From assembly GCF_001420715.1 (NCBI RefSeq), contig NZ_LJJC01000015.1, forward strand, positions 398,242-462,241: a stretch of 64,000 bases of DNA. The letters are read 5' to 3'. Position 1 is the first letter of the stretch, and each line of letters opens with the position of its first letter. This DNA comes from Heyndrickxia shackletonii. GTDB taxonomy: Bacteria > Bacillota > Bacilli > Bacillales > Bacillaceae_C. Below the pieces are notes generated by a model that made no database searches, was not told the DNA's origin, and saw only the letters and a list, made by a program, of their open reading frames with translations. Positions 7,461 to 15,906 of this stretch are shown here, piece by piece. Both the position numbers and the translations under genes were made by a program.

Positions 7461-8657
7461 ATGACAGCAAATAAAAATCGAAGTACGTTTGCCTTACTAG
7501 CGTTAGCTGTAAGTGCATTTGCTATCGGTACAACTGAATTTATTAGTGTTGGATTATTGCCGTTGATCGCGAATGATTTGAAAATTTCCGTTACAACAGC
7601 GGGATTAACGGTTTCCTTATATGCTTTAGGTGTAACGTTCGGGGCACCGATTTTAACATCCTTAACATCGGCAATGTCACGAAAGTCCCTTTTACTTTGG
7701 ATAATGATTATTTTTATCCTTGGCAACAGTATTGCGGCCAGTGCTACTAGTATTGGAATACTACTGGCAGCTCGTGTGATTTCTGCATTCTCACATGGAG
7801 TATTTATGTCAATTGGCTCTACTATTGCAGCCGATATCGTTCCGGAAAATCGAAGAGCCAGTGCGATATCCATCATGTTTTCCGGGCTTACTGTGGCTAC
7901 TGTTACGGGTGTTCCCTTTGGTACTTTTATTGGTCAGCAATTGGGATGGAGATTCGCATTTATATTAATTGTAATTGTTGGTATAATCGCCTTCATTGCA
8001 AACAGTATTCTTGTTCCGTCTGATTTAAAAAAACCTGCCCGTACGACTTTTCTCAGTCAGCTAAATCTTATCAGAAATGGCCGGATATTAATGGTATTTA
8101 TTATCACAGCCCTCGGGTATGGAGGTACATTTGTGGTTTTCACTTATTTATCTCCGTTGCTTCATGACATTACTGGCTTTAAAACGAGTACCGTCGCTAT
8201 TATTCTGCTTGTATATGGTCTTGCTATTGCTATTGGTAATATTATTGGCGGAAAACTATCGAACCGAAAACCATTACAGTCATTATTTTATATGTTCATT
8301 ATCCAAGCAATTGTTTTATTTATTCTAATGTTCACAGCACCATTTAAAATTGCTGGTTTAATCACCATTTTCTTCATGGGATTAATGGCCTTCATGAATG
8401 TACCTGGTCTCCAAGTGTATGTTGTGATGCTAGCAGAACGATTTGTACCTAGTTCAGTAGACGTCGCATCTGCTTTAAATATTGCTGCCTTTAATGCCGG
8501 AATAGCAATCGGATCCTATTTAGGGGGTGTTATTACAAATTCTTTAGGTTTAATTCATACAACATGGATCGGAGCATTCATGGTATTATTAGCCGTCTTT
8601 TTGACAGGCTGGAGCCGCAAGCTTGAAAAAAATGAAGAAAAGGTAACAACTAATTAA
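7461..8657 (+). CDS. MFS transporter (DHA1, AraJ-like drug/sugar efflux)
   Basis: A 398-aa protein with about 12 transmembrane segments. It opens with FALLALAVSAFAIGTTEF, typical of the AraJ/YdhP/Cml-type exporters, and has an RxxSA motif in the loop after TM4. It probably exports small molecules out of the cytoplasm by proton antiport; substrate unknown. The ATG at 7461 follows AAGGAGG by 7 nt; an upstream frame from 7386 lacks an SD. The aldo/keto reductase follows 19 nt downstream, so the pair looks like an HxlR-controlled detoxification operon. Confidence 0.9.
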   Translation: MTANKNRSTFALLALAVSAFAIGTTEFISVGLLPLIANDLKISVTTAGLTVSLYALGVTFGAPILTSLTSAMSRKSLLLWIMIIFILGNSIAASATSIGILLAARVISAFSHGVFMSIGSTIAADIVPENRRASAISIMFSGLTVATVTGVPFGTFIGQQLGWRFAFILIVIVGIIAFIANSILVPSDLKKPARTTFLSQLNLIRNGRILMVFIITALGYGGTFVVFTYLSPLLHDITGFKTSTVAIILLVYGLAIAIGNIIGGKLSNRKPLQSLFYMFIIQAIVLFILMFTAPFKIAGLITIFFMGLMAFMNVPGLQVYVVMLAERFVPSSVDVASALNIAAFNAGIAIGSYLGGVITNSLGLIHTTWIGAFMVLLAVFLTGWSRKLEKNEEKVTTN

Positions 8658-8676
8658 TAAATTGGAGGAATAGATC

Positions 8677-9519
8677 ATGATAAAAAATTTACAAGATACA
8701 ACTACTTTGCATAACGGTGTGAAAATGCCATGGTTTGGACTAGGGGTTTTTAAAGTAGAAGAAGGACAAGAGCTAGTTCAAGCAGTTAAAAACGCAATTA
8801 AACATGGATACCGCAGCGTGGACACAGCGGCTATTTATGGAAATGAAACAGGTGTTGGCAAAGGTATATTAGAAGGAATCAAAGAAGCAGGCATTTCAAG
8901 AGATGACTTATTTATCACATCCAAAGTGTGGAACGATGATTTAGGATATGATTCAACATTAAAAGCGTTTGAAACAAGCTTGGATAAACTCGGCTTAGAA
9001 TATCTAGATTTATATCTTATTCATTGGCCAGTTGAAGGAAAATATAAAGAGGCATGGAGAGCTTTAGAAACTCTATATAAAGCTGGGAAGGTGAAAGCCA
9101 TTGGGGTTAGTAATTTTCAAATCCATCATCTTGAGGACTTACTCAAAGATGCGGAAATAAAGCCAATGGTAAACCAAGTGGAATTACATCCACGCCTTAC
9201 TCAAAAAGAACTTCTATCCTATTGCTTAGAAAATGACATCCAGTTAGAAGCGTGGTCTCCATTAATGCAAGGGCAATTGCTGGATCTGCCTGAGCTCAAG
9301 GTAATCGCTGAAAAATACAATAAATCTATTGCCCAAATCATTTTAAGATGGGACTTACAAAACGGTATCGTCGTTATCCCTAAATCTACTAAGGAACACC
9401 GAATTATTGAGAACGCAAATGTATTTGATTTTACGTTATCCAACGAAGATATGAAGGCAATTGATGCTTTAAATCAAAATCATCGTGTAGGTCCTGATCC
9501 TGATAATTTTGATTTCTAA
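8677..9519 (+). CDS. yvgN: Aldo/keto reductase, YvgN-like glyoxal/methylglyoxal reductase
   Basis: A 280-aa TIM-barrel reductase. Visible features are the catalytic Asp/Tyr block SVDTAAIYGNE (residues ~47-57), the Lys in ITSKVWN (~88), the His in YLIHWPV (~119), and the NADPH-binding IPKSTKEHR near the end. It closely resembles B. subtilis YvgN throughout, so NADPH-dependent reduction of methylglyoxal/glyoxal is the likely role. It follows the MFS gene by 19 nt with an SD GGAGG. Control by the divergent HxlR protein, in response to reactive carbonyls, is a reasonable inference. Confidence 0.9.
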   Translation: MIKNLQDTTTLHNGVKMPWFGLGVFKVEEGQELVQAVKNAIKHGYRSVDTAAIYGNETGVGKGILEGIKEAGISRDDLFITSKVWNDDLGYDSTLKAFETSLDKLGLEYLDLYLIHWPVEGKYKEAWRALETLYKAGKVKAIGVSNFQIHHLEDLLKDAEIKPMVNQVELHPRLTQKELLSYCLENDIQLEAWSPLMQGQLLDLPELKVIAEKYNKSIAQIILRWDLQNGIVVIPKSTKEHRIIENANVFDFTLSNEDMKAIDALNQNHRVGPDPDNFDF

Positions 9520-9528
9520 TTCTATTAT

Positions 9529-9558
9529 AAAAGGTGGCCATTGGGGTCACCTTTTATT
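9529..9558. terminator. Terminator between yvgN and thioesterase gene
   Basis: AAAAGGTG-(11 nt)-CACCTTTT followed by ATTTG on the plus strand; on the minus strand the right side reads into TTATAATAG. It serves both convergent genes, and the minus-strand gene ends inside it. Confidence 0.75.
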
Positions 9559-9988
9559 TGCGTTTTATTTCTTCGTACTTCTGAAACCAATCTGGGAAGG
9601 CTTTTTTAAATTGTACTGGTTTGAATTTATCATTTTCTTTTTTTACTACGATATGAGTGGTCGTACCTTTCGCACATACTTCCCCTTCGCCATTTACAAT
9701 TTGAAATCCATAAACAGTGCGTAGCCCTTGGTTTACATCCACCCATGTCTTCACAAATACTCTGTCCCCAAGTTTTACGGGCTTTTCATATGTAATTTCC
9801 AGATTATAAACTGGTGCATAATAACCTGCTTTCTCCATGTCCATATAATCATACCCGATATCTTCTATCAGCTTTGTTCTGCCTAATTCCAACCATTTGA
9901 TATAGTTCGCATGATAAATAACTCCCATCATATCTGTGTCAGCATAAGAAAATTGAATTTCCTGGGTTGCAACGTACATGTTATCCAT
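9554..9988 (-). CDS. Acyl-CoA thioesterase, 4HBT/YbgC family (YneP-like)
   Basis: A 144-aa hot-dog-fold enzyme with the 4HBT signature YADTDMMGVIYHANYIKWLE (residues ~15-34), including the catalytic Asp. It hydrolyses acyl-CoA thioesters in the cytoplasm; length and motif match B. subtilis YneP. The start has AAAGGAAG 6-7 nt upstream. It is monocistronic and convergent with yvgN. Confidence 0.88.
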   Translation of the reverse strand: MDNMYVATQEIQFSYADTDMMGVIYHANYIKWLELGRTKLIEDIGYDYMDMEKAGYYAPVYNLEITYEKPVKLGDRVFVKTWVDVNQGLRTVYGFQIVNGEGEVCAKGTTTHIVVKKENDKFKPVQFKKAFPDWFQKYEEIKRK

Positions 9989-10309
9989 TTTATACTTCCT
10001 TTCTCGTTACTTTTACATTTATTTTATACTATTGGATTTGTATGTTCTAACAGGAGGGTTCGCAAACCCAAAAGTTTGCTAGGGAAATCGGCTTATTTAC
10101 GAATGAAAACCTTAGTTACTGTCCCATCCTTAAAATGTTTATTCCATTTGCAATTAATAACGGAAATGGTACAACTTCATTGCACGTAAAAAGGATTTTC
10201 TTTATCGAAATGCGTATTTTATTTTTTATTTTTTCCATGCTTGCCCTCTCACCAGCAAATTTAATTGCATAACCTGTATTATCGCTCAATAAAAAGGAGG
10301 GGAATATTT

Positions 10310-10438
10310 ATGCCACCATTTGGAGGTTTCGGATTTGGCCCACGTTTTGGCCCGCGTTTTGGTCCGCGATTTGGCCCACGTTTTGGTCCGCGCTTTGGTC
10401 CACGCTTTGGATTTCGTCGAGGTCCCTTTTTCTTTTAA
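10310..10438 (+). CDS. FGPR-repeat micropeptide, 42 aa
   Basis: A strong SD (AAGGAGG) lies 9 nt before the ATG. After MPPFGGFG the peptide is six copies of the tetrapeptide FGPR, followed by FGFRRGPFFF; the 12-nt repeat is visible in the DNA with synonymous changes, which suggests selection on the protein. The Gly/Phe/Arg richness and tiny size resemble minor spore-coat peptides. Upstream, CATAACCTG with an AC 15 nt before it is a near sigma-K promoter. The function is unknown and the spore role is inference. Confidence 0.7.
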   Translation: MPPFGGFGFGPRFGPRFGPRFGPRFGPRFGPRFGFRRGPFFF

Positions 10439-10703
10439 TTGTTTCATTCATACAGTTGATGCTTAAAATCGTGGTGTATTTTACATTCTCTAAATATTAA
10501 ACCGAGAATACAAACGTTTAAATATTTTCCTTCAATTTTTAAGTTTTTTAATAAAAAACCGTCTTCCTAAAAAACTTGAAATCTATGTTTATACAATCCA
10601 TATAAAATGTAATCACTCACTTTCAATGGTTTAGATGTTTATCATTAAATAGCACCTCTACCGCTTTTCAAATTTTCTAACTGCGTTAAATGAATTGATA
10701 ATT

Positions 10704-10805
10704 ATGATTGAAGCTGCGGCTGGATACGGATATGGAGCAGGTTTTGCTTTAATTGTTGTTCTTTTCATTCTTTTAATTATTGTCGAAGCTGCATACGTTT
10801 ATTAA
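10704..10805 (+). CDS. YjcZ-family sporulation micropeptide, 33 aa
   Basis: The peptide has a Gly/Tyr-rich start (AAGYGYGAG) followed by the hallmark hydrophobic helix FALIVVLFILLIIV of the YjcZ/small Gly-rich sporulation family. No SD precedes the ATG at 10704; the in-frame TTG at 10695 is no better. Translation may be weak or the N terminus may have decayed. A terminator follows at 10825. It lies 270 nt after the FGPR peptide, so both may be spore-specific. Confidence 0.7.
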   Translation: MIEAAAGYGYGAGFALIVVLFILLIIVEAAYVY

Positions 10806-10824
10806 AACTTAATAACTTTTTATC

Positions 10825-10853
10825 AATCGGTCATAAAAGGGTGGCCGATTTTT
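10825..10853 (+). terminator. Rho-independent terminator after YjcZ-like gene
   Basis: AATCGGTC-ATAAAAGG-GTGGCCGATT followed by TTTT. Confidence 0.75.
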
Positions 10854-11072
10854 CTGTTGATGAAATGAACCTAACAAAAAAATTATCCATAATACTACTA
10901 GTGAAAATTACTATTTAATTCTGAAGCTTTCCTCATAGTTACAGTTGGTTTACCTTTTCGGTAATTACAGACAAATCAAAAACGTCACTTAACGGAAAAT
11001 AGAGTTTTAAGAATTAAAAAAGCAAGAATTTCTATTAACGAAATCCTTGCTTGGTAACTTCGGTAAGCTGTC

Positions 11073-11441
11073 CTACTTAACCCGGATTCTCTCCCCAATT
11101 TTAATTAAGTAGTCATCATTAAGATTATTCCATTTTTTGATATCGGCTTGGGAAGCACCATATTTCACCGCTAGCTCTGAGACTGTATCCCCTTTTACTA
11201 CCGAGTGATAGACAGGTGCAGCCGCTTTATTTTCATTAGGATTAATCCAACTGCCGGGAGCACCAGGTTTCGTTGTAACATTAATCATACCGTCTGATTT
11301 GTTAAACACGAAATAAGTGCCAGCTTTAACGGTTCCTTTTATATTTTTACCGGCTTTGGCATCAGCAGCTGTAACATAGGCATTCACGGACGTTACAACT
11401 GTATACTTTTGATCTCCATTTGGCTTGGGCTCATTTTTCAC
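11073..11441 (-). pseudogene. Truncated LysM cell-wall hydrolase C-terminal fragment
   Basis: The frame encodes an SH3-like segment (QKYTVVTSVNAYVTAADA...GTYFVF) and one C-terminal LysM domain (YHSVVKGDTVSELAVKYGAS...IGERIRVK). It starts only at a GTG inside sequence that remains coding-like upstream for about 22 more codons (...GTPIESFNLTKYD) before a stop near 11505. No SD or signal peptide precedes it. This is the tail of an endolysin or amidase whose catalytic domain is missing. An IS3-like end lies about 45 bp beyond the break, so insertion and deletion probably removed the front half. Confidence 0.7.
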
Positions 11442-11551
11442 ATCATATTTAGTTAAATTAAAGGACTCAATTGGTGTTCCTTGCTGTAATCGGTTTAATT
11501 GCTAATTTTGTAGACAAAATGCAAGAAAAAAAGAAAAATAAAAAAGCCTGA

Positions 11552-11646
11552 TATGATCTGCCCCCCAAAAGTTGGACTTAAAATTTATTAAAAGGCTTTC
11601 TCGGTGGCAAGTCCAGTAATGAATAGGACTATTGTCACCGAGTTTT
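11552..11646. mobile_element. Remnant of an IS3-family (IS150-like) element end
   Basis: Contains TGATCTGCCCCCCAAAAGTTGGACTT, here cited only as positions 11552-11577, which resembles the terminal inverted repeat of IS150-group elements. It is followed by a perfect-looking hairpin at 11600-11642 (CTCGGTG...CACCGAG with GTCC/GGAC inside) and TTTTG, like the terminator at such elements' ends. No transposase frame remains. It abuts the truncated LysM gene. Confidence 0.5.
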
Positions 11647-11764
11647 GTTTAATACAGATATTTTTTATTACTGCTTCATAAACTTATTCATAATTCTTGT
11701 AATAATGAACGACATCCCCCAAAATGCCGTTTAGTAGAATAACGTTTGCAATTTGTAATTCACA

Positions 11765-11808
11765 GAAAAAGGCAAGAATTTCAGATTCGCTGAAATCCTT
11801 GCCTTTAT
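11765..11808 (-). terminator. Terminator of tRNA-Arg
   Basis: On the minus strand AAAGGCAAGGATTTCAG-CGAAT-CTGAAATTCTTGCCTTT then TTCTG; a 17-bp stem starting 15 nt after the tRNA 3' end. Confidence 0.85.
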
Positions 11809-11822
11809 CGATTTTGCAGATA

Positions 11823-11895
11823 CGGCCCCGAGAGGACTCGAACCTCCGACGCACGGTTTAGGAAACCGACGCTCTATCCGCTGAGCTACGGAGCC
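11823..11895 (-). tRNA. tRNA-Arg (anticodon CCT)
   Basis: A 73-nt cloverleaf on the minus strand. The acceptor stem is GGCTCCG/CGGGGCC with one G-T pair, the D arm is GCTCAGCGGATAGAGC, the anticodon loop is TTCCTAA giving CCT (reads AGG), and the T arm contains GGTTCGAGTCC. The discriminator base is G, and CCA is not encoded. It is followed by its own terminator. Confidence 0.95.
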
Positions 11896-12020
11896 ATGTT
11901 AATGTGCATTAAATATTATATAGCATCCTGCCTTTTTTGAAAAGGCTTATTGTTTAACATTCGTGGAAAAATTCGGTTATAAATAAAGGATAATTGCATT
12001 TCCCGTCGAATTGGGAAGGC

Positions 12021-12036
12021 AGGAGCTAATATGTAA
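12021..12036 (+). other. Start-stop element with good SD
   Basis: AGGAG (12021-12025), five bases, then ATG immediately followed by TAA. It sits after a small TTCCC/GGGAA hairpin at about 11999-12018 and a promoter-like TTAACA-N18-TATAAA at about 11950. It could be a regulatory minimal ORF, the start of a decayed gene or chance. Confidence 0.25.
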
Positions 12037-12057
12037 ATCATTCTGGTTGGTATGTTA

Positions 12058-12144
12058 CTAAAAAGGATAGACTTCCATCACGATAATGAAGATAAGCATT
12101 AATACAATTATTGTAATTAAGGCACCTAGTAAGAATTTTTTCAT
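12058..12144 (-). CDS. Very small single-pass membrane peptide, 28 aa
   Basis: GAGGAGG lies 11 nt before the ATG. The peptide is MKKFLLGALI followed by an unbroken hydrophobic helix and the tail EVYPF, so one membrane span with N-in orientation. It resembles small KdpF-like membrane peptides in shape only; family not recognised. Confidence 0.55.
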   Translation of the reverse strand: MKKFLLGALITIIVLMLIFIIVMEVYPF

Positions 12145-12314
12145 AGCTGAATAATCCTCCTCATATCAATAATCAAATATTATCAAATTCGTAAACGACT
12201 ATCTAGAACTTTTAAGAAGGTTTTGAAGAAATTTTTATCAATGGGATTAAATGAGCGAATAAAATTCACGCGGAATGTAATCTTCATCTGGACTTATATA
12301 AAGAGGTGAAACAA

Positions 12315-12878
12315 ATGATTTCTTCCATTTTACAAGGTGAAAAAGTAAAGTTGAATGCTTTAACGGAAGATGACCTAAACACTATTTTAGAGTGGTATCA
12401 GGATCCTGTCTTTTTACGGTTGTTTGATGCTATTCCTGCCGGGCCGCGCAGCATAGCCTCTCTCCAATCTTGGTTTGCAGAACTTACTACTACTACTACT
12501 AACCAATATGTATTTGCTATCAGAACAATCGAGAGCAATCAATTAATCGGTTATATTGAATTAGACGGAATCCTTTGGAATCAACGAGTTACAGGGATTT
12601 CCATTGCCATTGGTGACGAAAAAAATCGTGGGAAAGGTTATGGAAAGGAAGCTTTCGAGCTTGCCCTGCAATTCGCTTTTCATGAACTAAATCTCAGACG
12701 TGTTCAACTTACCGTGTTTAGTTACAATCAGTCAGCTATCCAGCTTTATAAAAAACTGGGGTTTACACATGAAGGATCTTATCGAGAGTTTTTGGACAGG
12801 GATGGAAAAACATACGATATGCTTTTATTCGGATTATTAAAGAAAGAATGGGAGCAAAATTTGTCCCGCAGAAACTAA
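12315..12878 (+). CDS. GNAT family N-acetyltransferase (RimJ/RimL-like)
   Basis: A 187-aa protein. It begins GEKVKLNALTEDDLNTILEW, has motif A at residues ~92-111 (ISIAIGDEKNRGKGYGKEA), and ends with the conserved SAIQLYKKLGF and GKTYDMLLFG. It uses acetyl-CoA to modify an amine, possibly a protein N terminus or small polyamine; substrate unknown. The ATG at 12315 follows GAGGTG by 6 nt; a GTG at 12306 would overlap that SD and is rejected. Confidence 0.88.
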   Translation: MISSILQGEKVKLNALTEDDLNTILEWYQDPVFLRLFDAIPAGPRSIASLQSWFAELTTTTTNQYVFAIRTIESNQLIGYIELDGILWNQRVTGISIAIGDEKNRGKGYGKEAFELALQFAFHELNLRRVQLTVFSYNQSAIQLYKKLGFTHEGSYREFLDRDGKTYDMLLFGLLKKEWEQNLSRRN

Positions 12879-12976
12879 AATAGTTGGAAAGCTTTTCGTC
12901 CTTTCAGCATATTTTTTATTAACATGCTGTTCAAAAAGTGTTCACATTTTGAATGCATCAAAAGGAGATGAAAAAT

Positions 12977-13132
12977 ATGGCTGAGTTATGGATCATTACC
13001 ATTGGTGTTCTTTTTTTTGTTGTTGGATTCGGAGGTTGGATATTTGTCTTTGCTTTAAAATTGGCATTGCATTCGGAGGATGCTAAAACAATAGACCCTG
13101 TACCGCCGCATACAGACTCCTTTTATACATGA
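12977..13132 (+). CDS. Small membrane protein, 51 aa
   Basis: AAAGGAG precedes the ATG by about 9 nt. One transmembrane helix spans residues ~4-30 (LWIITIGVLFFVVGFGG...), followed by a hydrophilic tail with PVPPHTD. A terminator overlaps the stop codon. Family not recognised. The shape resembles CcoQ/CydX-like or other small subunit proteins, but no partner is nearby. Confidence 0.6.
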   Translation: MAELWIITIGVLFFVVGFGGWIFVFALKLALHSEDAKTIDPVPPHTDSFYT

Positions 13133-13155
13133 CACCCGGGATAGGGTGTTTTCTT
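13132..13155 (+). terminator. Rho-independent terminator
   Basis: ACACCC-GGGAT-AGGGTGT followed by TTTCTTATTTC, beginning at the stop codon of the 51-aa gene. Confidence 0.75.
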
Positions 13156-13240
13156 ATTTCTAACATTCCTTTTAGATGTGGTAATATTTTATTTAGAAAA
13201 ATTGCCTATTTTGAATGATTATTTATGGGAGCATACATGG

Positions 13241-14566
13241 ATGAAAAATACAGAATATGATAAGGCACTCGCCTTTCTCTCCAGTTACAATGGACGCACA
13301 ACCCGGAGAGATCATGGGTATCACCATAAAATAATGGTGGAGGTACTGCAATTAATACAGGTGGATCCGGCTGAATTTACTTTTATTCAAATAACGGGAT
13401 CATGTGGGAAGGGAAGCACTGCGCAATTTATTTCTTCTATTTTAACGCACCATGCGATGGATCACGGGCTTTTTACCGGTCCGCATCTAACGGATTATGA
13501 AGAAAGATTTGCCATTAACGGTTCCCTCATTGATCGTGAGGAATTTTCCTCCATTGTCCTAGATATTCAGCAAAAACTGGAGGATTATCCACTAAAAGAT
13601 GATGTCGGGCATATGCATGTAATGATCATGATTGCTCTTACTTATTTTCAAAAACACGGAATCCAACTGGTGGTATTTGAAAACGGGGTTGGCGGTAAAA
13701 CAGATCCATCCAATATTTTTGATCCAATGATTGCCGTCTTTACGGAAATCACGATGGATCATTCCCATTTACTAGGGTCTACCATTGAGGATATTATCCT
13801 TGATAAATCTTGTATTATAAAGCCAACAACTAAATATGCGATATGCGGGATGAATAATGTTCAAGCCCGAAATTATCTGCTAAAAATTGAGCATCATTGT
13901 GAAACTGTCTTTCGATTTCTCTATCGTGACTATGATTTTATAACGACATCAAGTGATACAACTGGGAATACCTTCTATTTTAAAGGTCTTCATTATTTTC
14001 TTAAAAATATTCAAATCGAGATGCTCGGAACCCATCAAGTGCAAAATGCAAGCAATGCTATTGCAGTGGTAGAAGCATTATCAGAATGCGGCTATTCGTT
14101 TGAAAAAGACGTCATTATCCAAGCCCTGTATCAAGCAGCCTTGCCTTGCCGCATGGAAATGCTTGAAAAGAACGGTATGACCTTTTTATTCGATGGCGCC
14201 CACAATACTTTAGAGCTGAAAACATTAAAGGAAAGCATTGATTCACTAGGATTGCAGGTGTCCAGTGTTATGCTATCTATTTCGTCCAATAAAGATGTGG
14301 AAAAAATGATGAAGTCCATTCATTTTGAACAAGCTTCCTATATCATCACGCCACATCCTTTTAGAGAGAGAAATATAAGGCAAGAAGAGATTGAAAAATC
14401 CTTGATTTCCGTGAAGGATATCCAATACTTCTATTATCCAGATATGAAAAGTGCTTTAAAAAAAGCATTCGAACTGAATCAAAAAAACCAGATTGTATTA
14501 GTAACTGGATCCTTATACTTGGTAGGTTATGTGAAGAAATTTGTGCTTAACGAGGGAAAAGAATGA
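13241..14566 (+). CDS. FolC-like Mur ligase family protein (first of a pair)
   Basis: A 441-aa protein with folylpolyglutamate-synthase architecture. It has an N-terminal ATPase domain with P-loop ITGSCGKGST (about residue 50), an ENGVGGKTDPSNIF block matching the FolC E-x-G-x-GG-x-x-D site, and a C-terminal domain starting at FDGAHN. It should couple ATP hydrolysis to adding an amino acid to a carboxylate. The key loops deviate from FolC (GSCGKGS instead of GTNGKGS), so folate need not be the substrate. The start at 13241 has GGGAG 9 nt upstream; a longer GTG frame from 13178 lacks an SD. Its stop overlaps the next gene by 4 nt. Confidence 0.8.
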   Translation: MKNTEYDKALAFLSSYNGRTTRRDHGYHHKIMVEVLQLIQVDPAEFTFIQITGSCGKGSTAQFISSILTHHAMDHGLFTGPHLTDYEERFAINGSLIDREEFSSIVLDIQQKLEDYPLKDDVGHMHVMIMIALTYFQKHGIQLVVFENGVGGKTDPSNIFDPMIAVFTEITMDHSHLLGSTIEDIILDKSCIIKPTTKYAICGMNNVQARNYLLKIEHHCETVFRFLYRDYDFITTSSDTTGNTFYFKGLHYFLKNIQIEMLGTHQVQNASNAIAVVEALSECGYSFEKDVIIQALYQAALPCRMEMLEKNGMTFLFDGAHNTLELKTLKESIDSLGLQVSSVMLSISSNKDVEKMMKSIHFEQASYIITPHPFRERNIRQEEIEKSLISVKDIQYFYYPDMKSALKKAFELNQKNQIVLVTGSLYLVGYVKKFVLNEGKE

Positions 14567-15906
14567 CAACGATCCTAACGATGCAGGATGCAGAAAACTT
14601 AATATACCAGTCTTATTTACGGGCACACCCTCATATCACGAAGACAAAGGATGAAGAGGTTCGAAAGCCATATCTCACGCGAAAACTACTTGATTTGCTC
14701 AAGAATCCTGACAGCGGTGAAAAATATGTGCTTGTTACTGGCAGCAAAGGCAAAGGCTCGACCTCTATGATGCTTGCCTCTTTGCTTCAATATCATGGTT
14801 TAAAAGTCGGATTGTTTACATCGCCGCATTTAATCCGATTTAATGAACGTATCCGTTTAAATGGAAAACCAATAACGAATGAGGATTTTATTAGGCTCAG
14901 CACCAAAATGCTGCCTGCTTTTTCAGCGATAGAAAAAGATCTGTCACCGACAGAATACCAGGGCCCGGTTGGTCTGGCACTCGCTATTGCGGTTATGTAT
15001 TTTAAAGAACATAAGACAGATATTAATATTATCGAATGCGGACGCGGCGGAAAATATGATGATACTATTGTTTTGTCTAATGAATGGGCTGTTCTCACAT
15101 CGGTGATGGAAGAGCATACACGTCAACTGGGCCCAACGATTTATGACATTGTAAAACACAAGTTAGGAATTGTAAAAGAAGAAACGAAATCGGTCATTAT
15201 TGGGAGACAGGAACCTTTTTTAATAAAGGATATATACCAGCAATTACAGGGATTTGCAGGTCATCTTCAAATGTACGATAAGGATTTTTCCGCTAACAAA
15301 ATCAAATTAGATAAAAGCGGAACTTCCTTTATCGTTAAAACATCAAAAGCAAATTACTCAAAAGTAACTTTGCCGCTGCTCGGTTCATTTCAAGCCTTTA
15401 ATGCTGCAACAGCTTTGAATGCTTGTGAGGAGATTCTCCGACATCCATTAAAAGAGGATTTAATTAAAAATTGTTTTCGGCAGTTGGAATGGCCAGGGCG
15501 ATGTGAGATCGTTTCACAAAAACCGACCATTATTATGGATGGGGCCATAAACAGGGAATCTGCTCAATACGTAAAGGAAGTCCTTCAATCATTCGGGAAG
15601 AACAAGGTGATTTCGATTGTTGGAGTACCAGAAGATAAGGATTATAAAGGTGTTATAGAAACGGTTGCCTCTTTTTCAAAAAAAATATTTATATCAAAGC
15701 CGGACATCAGTCATCTCACCTTTCCTACAGATGCTTTATCGTTTGCAAAAACAATTCATGGTAATGTAGAGGAAACAGAGTGGTTAGCTGATGCGGTAAA
15801 TTTGGTGAAAAAGGATTCATTTGATATTTTACTAATTATCGGAACGCAAACTTTCATTAGCAATGCGAAAAGAATATTTATGCAAAAGCAGGAACCTTTC
15901 CTTTAA
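14563..15906 (+). CDS. FolC-like Mur ligase family protein (second of a pair)
   Basis: A 447-aa homologue of the upstream gene, translationally coupled by an ATGA overlap with SD GAGGG. The P-loop is VTGSKGKGST (~residues 59-68), followed by LFTSPHLIRFNERIRLNG, which is very FolC-like. The acidic site is ECGRGGKYDD, and the C-terminal domain begins MDGAINRES, lacking the His-Asn of DGAHN. It is a probable ATP-dependent amide ligase with an unknown acceptor. Two different ligases coded together may act as a heteromer or in sequence. The gene ends inside the terminator shared with the IclR gene. Confidence 0.8.
   Translation: MTTILTMQDAENLIYQSYLRAHPHITKTKDEEVRKPYLTRKLLDLLKNPDSGEKYVLVTGSKGKGSTSMMLASLLQYHGLKVGLFTSPHLIRFNERIRLNGKPITNEDFIRLSTKMLPAFSAIEKDLSPTEYQGPVGLALAIAVMYFKEHKTDINIIECGRGGKYDDTIVLSNEWAVLTSVMEEHTRQLGPTIYDIVKHKLGIVKEETKSVIIGRQEPFLIKDIYQQLQGFAGHLQMYDKDFSANKIKLDKSGTSFIVKTSKANYSKVTLPLLGSFQAFNAATALNACEEILRHPLKEDLIKNCFRQLEWPGRCEIVSQKPTIIMDGAINRESAQYVKEVLQSFGKNKVISIVGVPEDKDYKGVIETVASFSKKIFISKPDISHLTFPTDALSFAKTIHGNVEETEWLADAVNLVKKDSFDILLIIGTQTFISNAKRIFMQKQEPFL

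Noticed and set aside
9989-10309. Riboswitch-like hairpin around 10050-10085 (GGGTTCGCAAACCC)
   Set aside because: It did not match the core of any riboswitch class I could recall, and no downstream gene fits; left unassigned.
11823-11895. Integrated element at tRNA-Arg
   Set aside because: No integrase, no duplicated tRNA 3' end and no phage genes next to it; only a small IS-like remnant.
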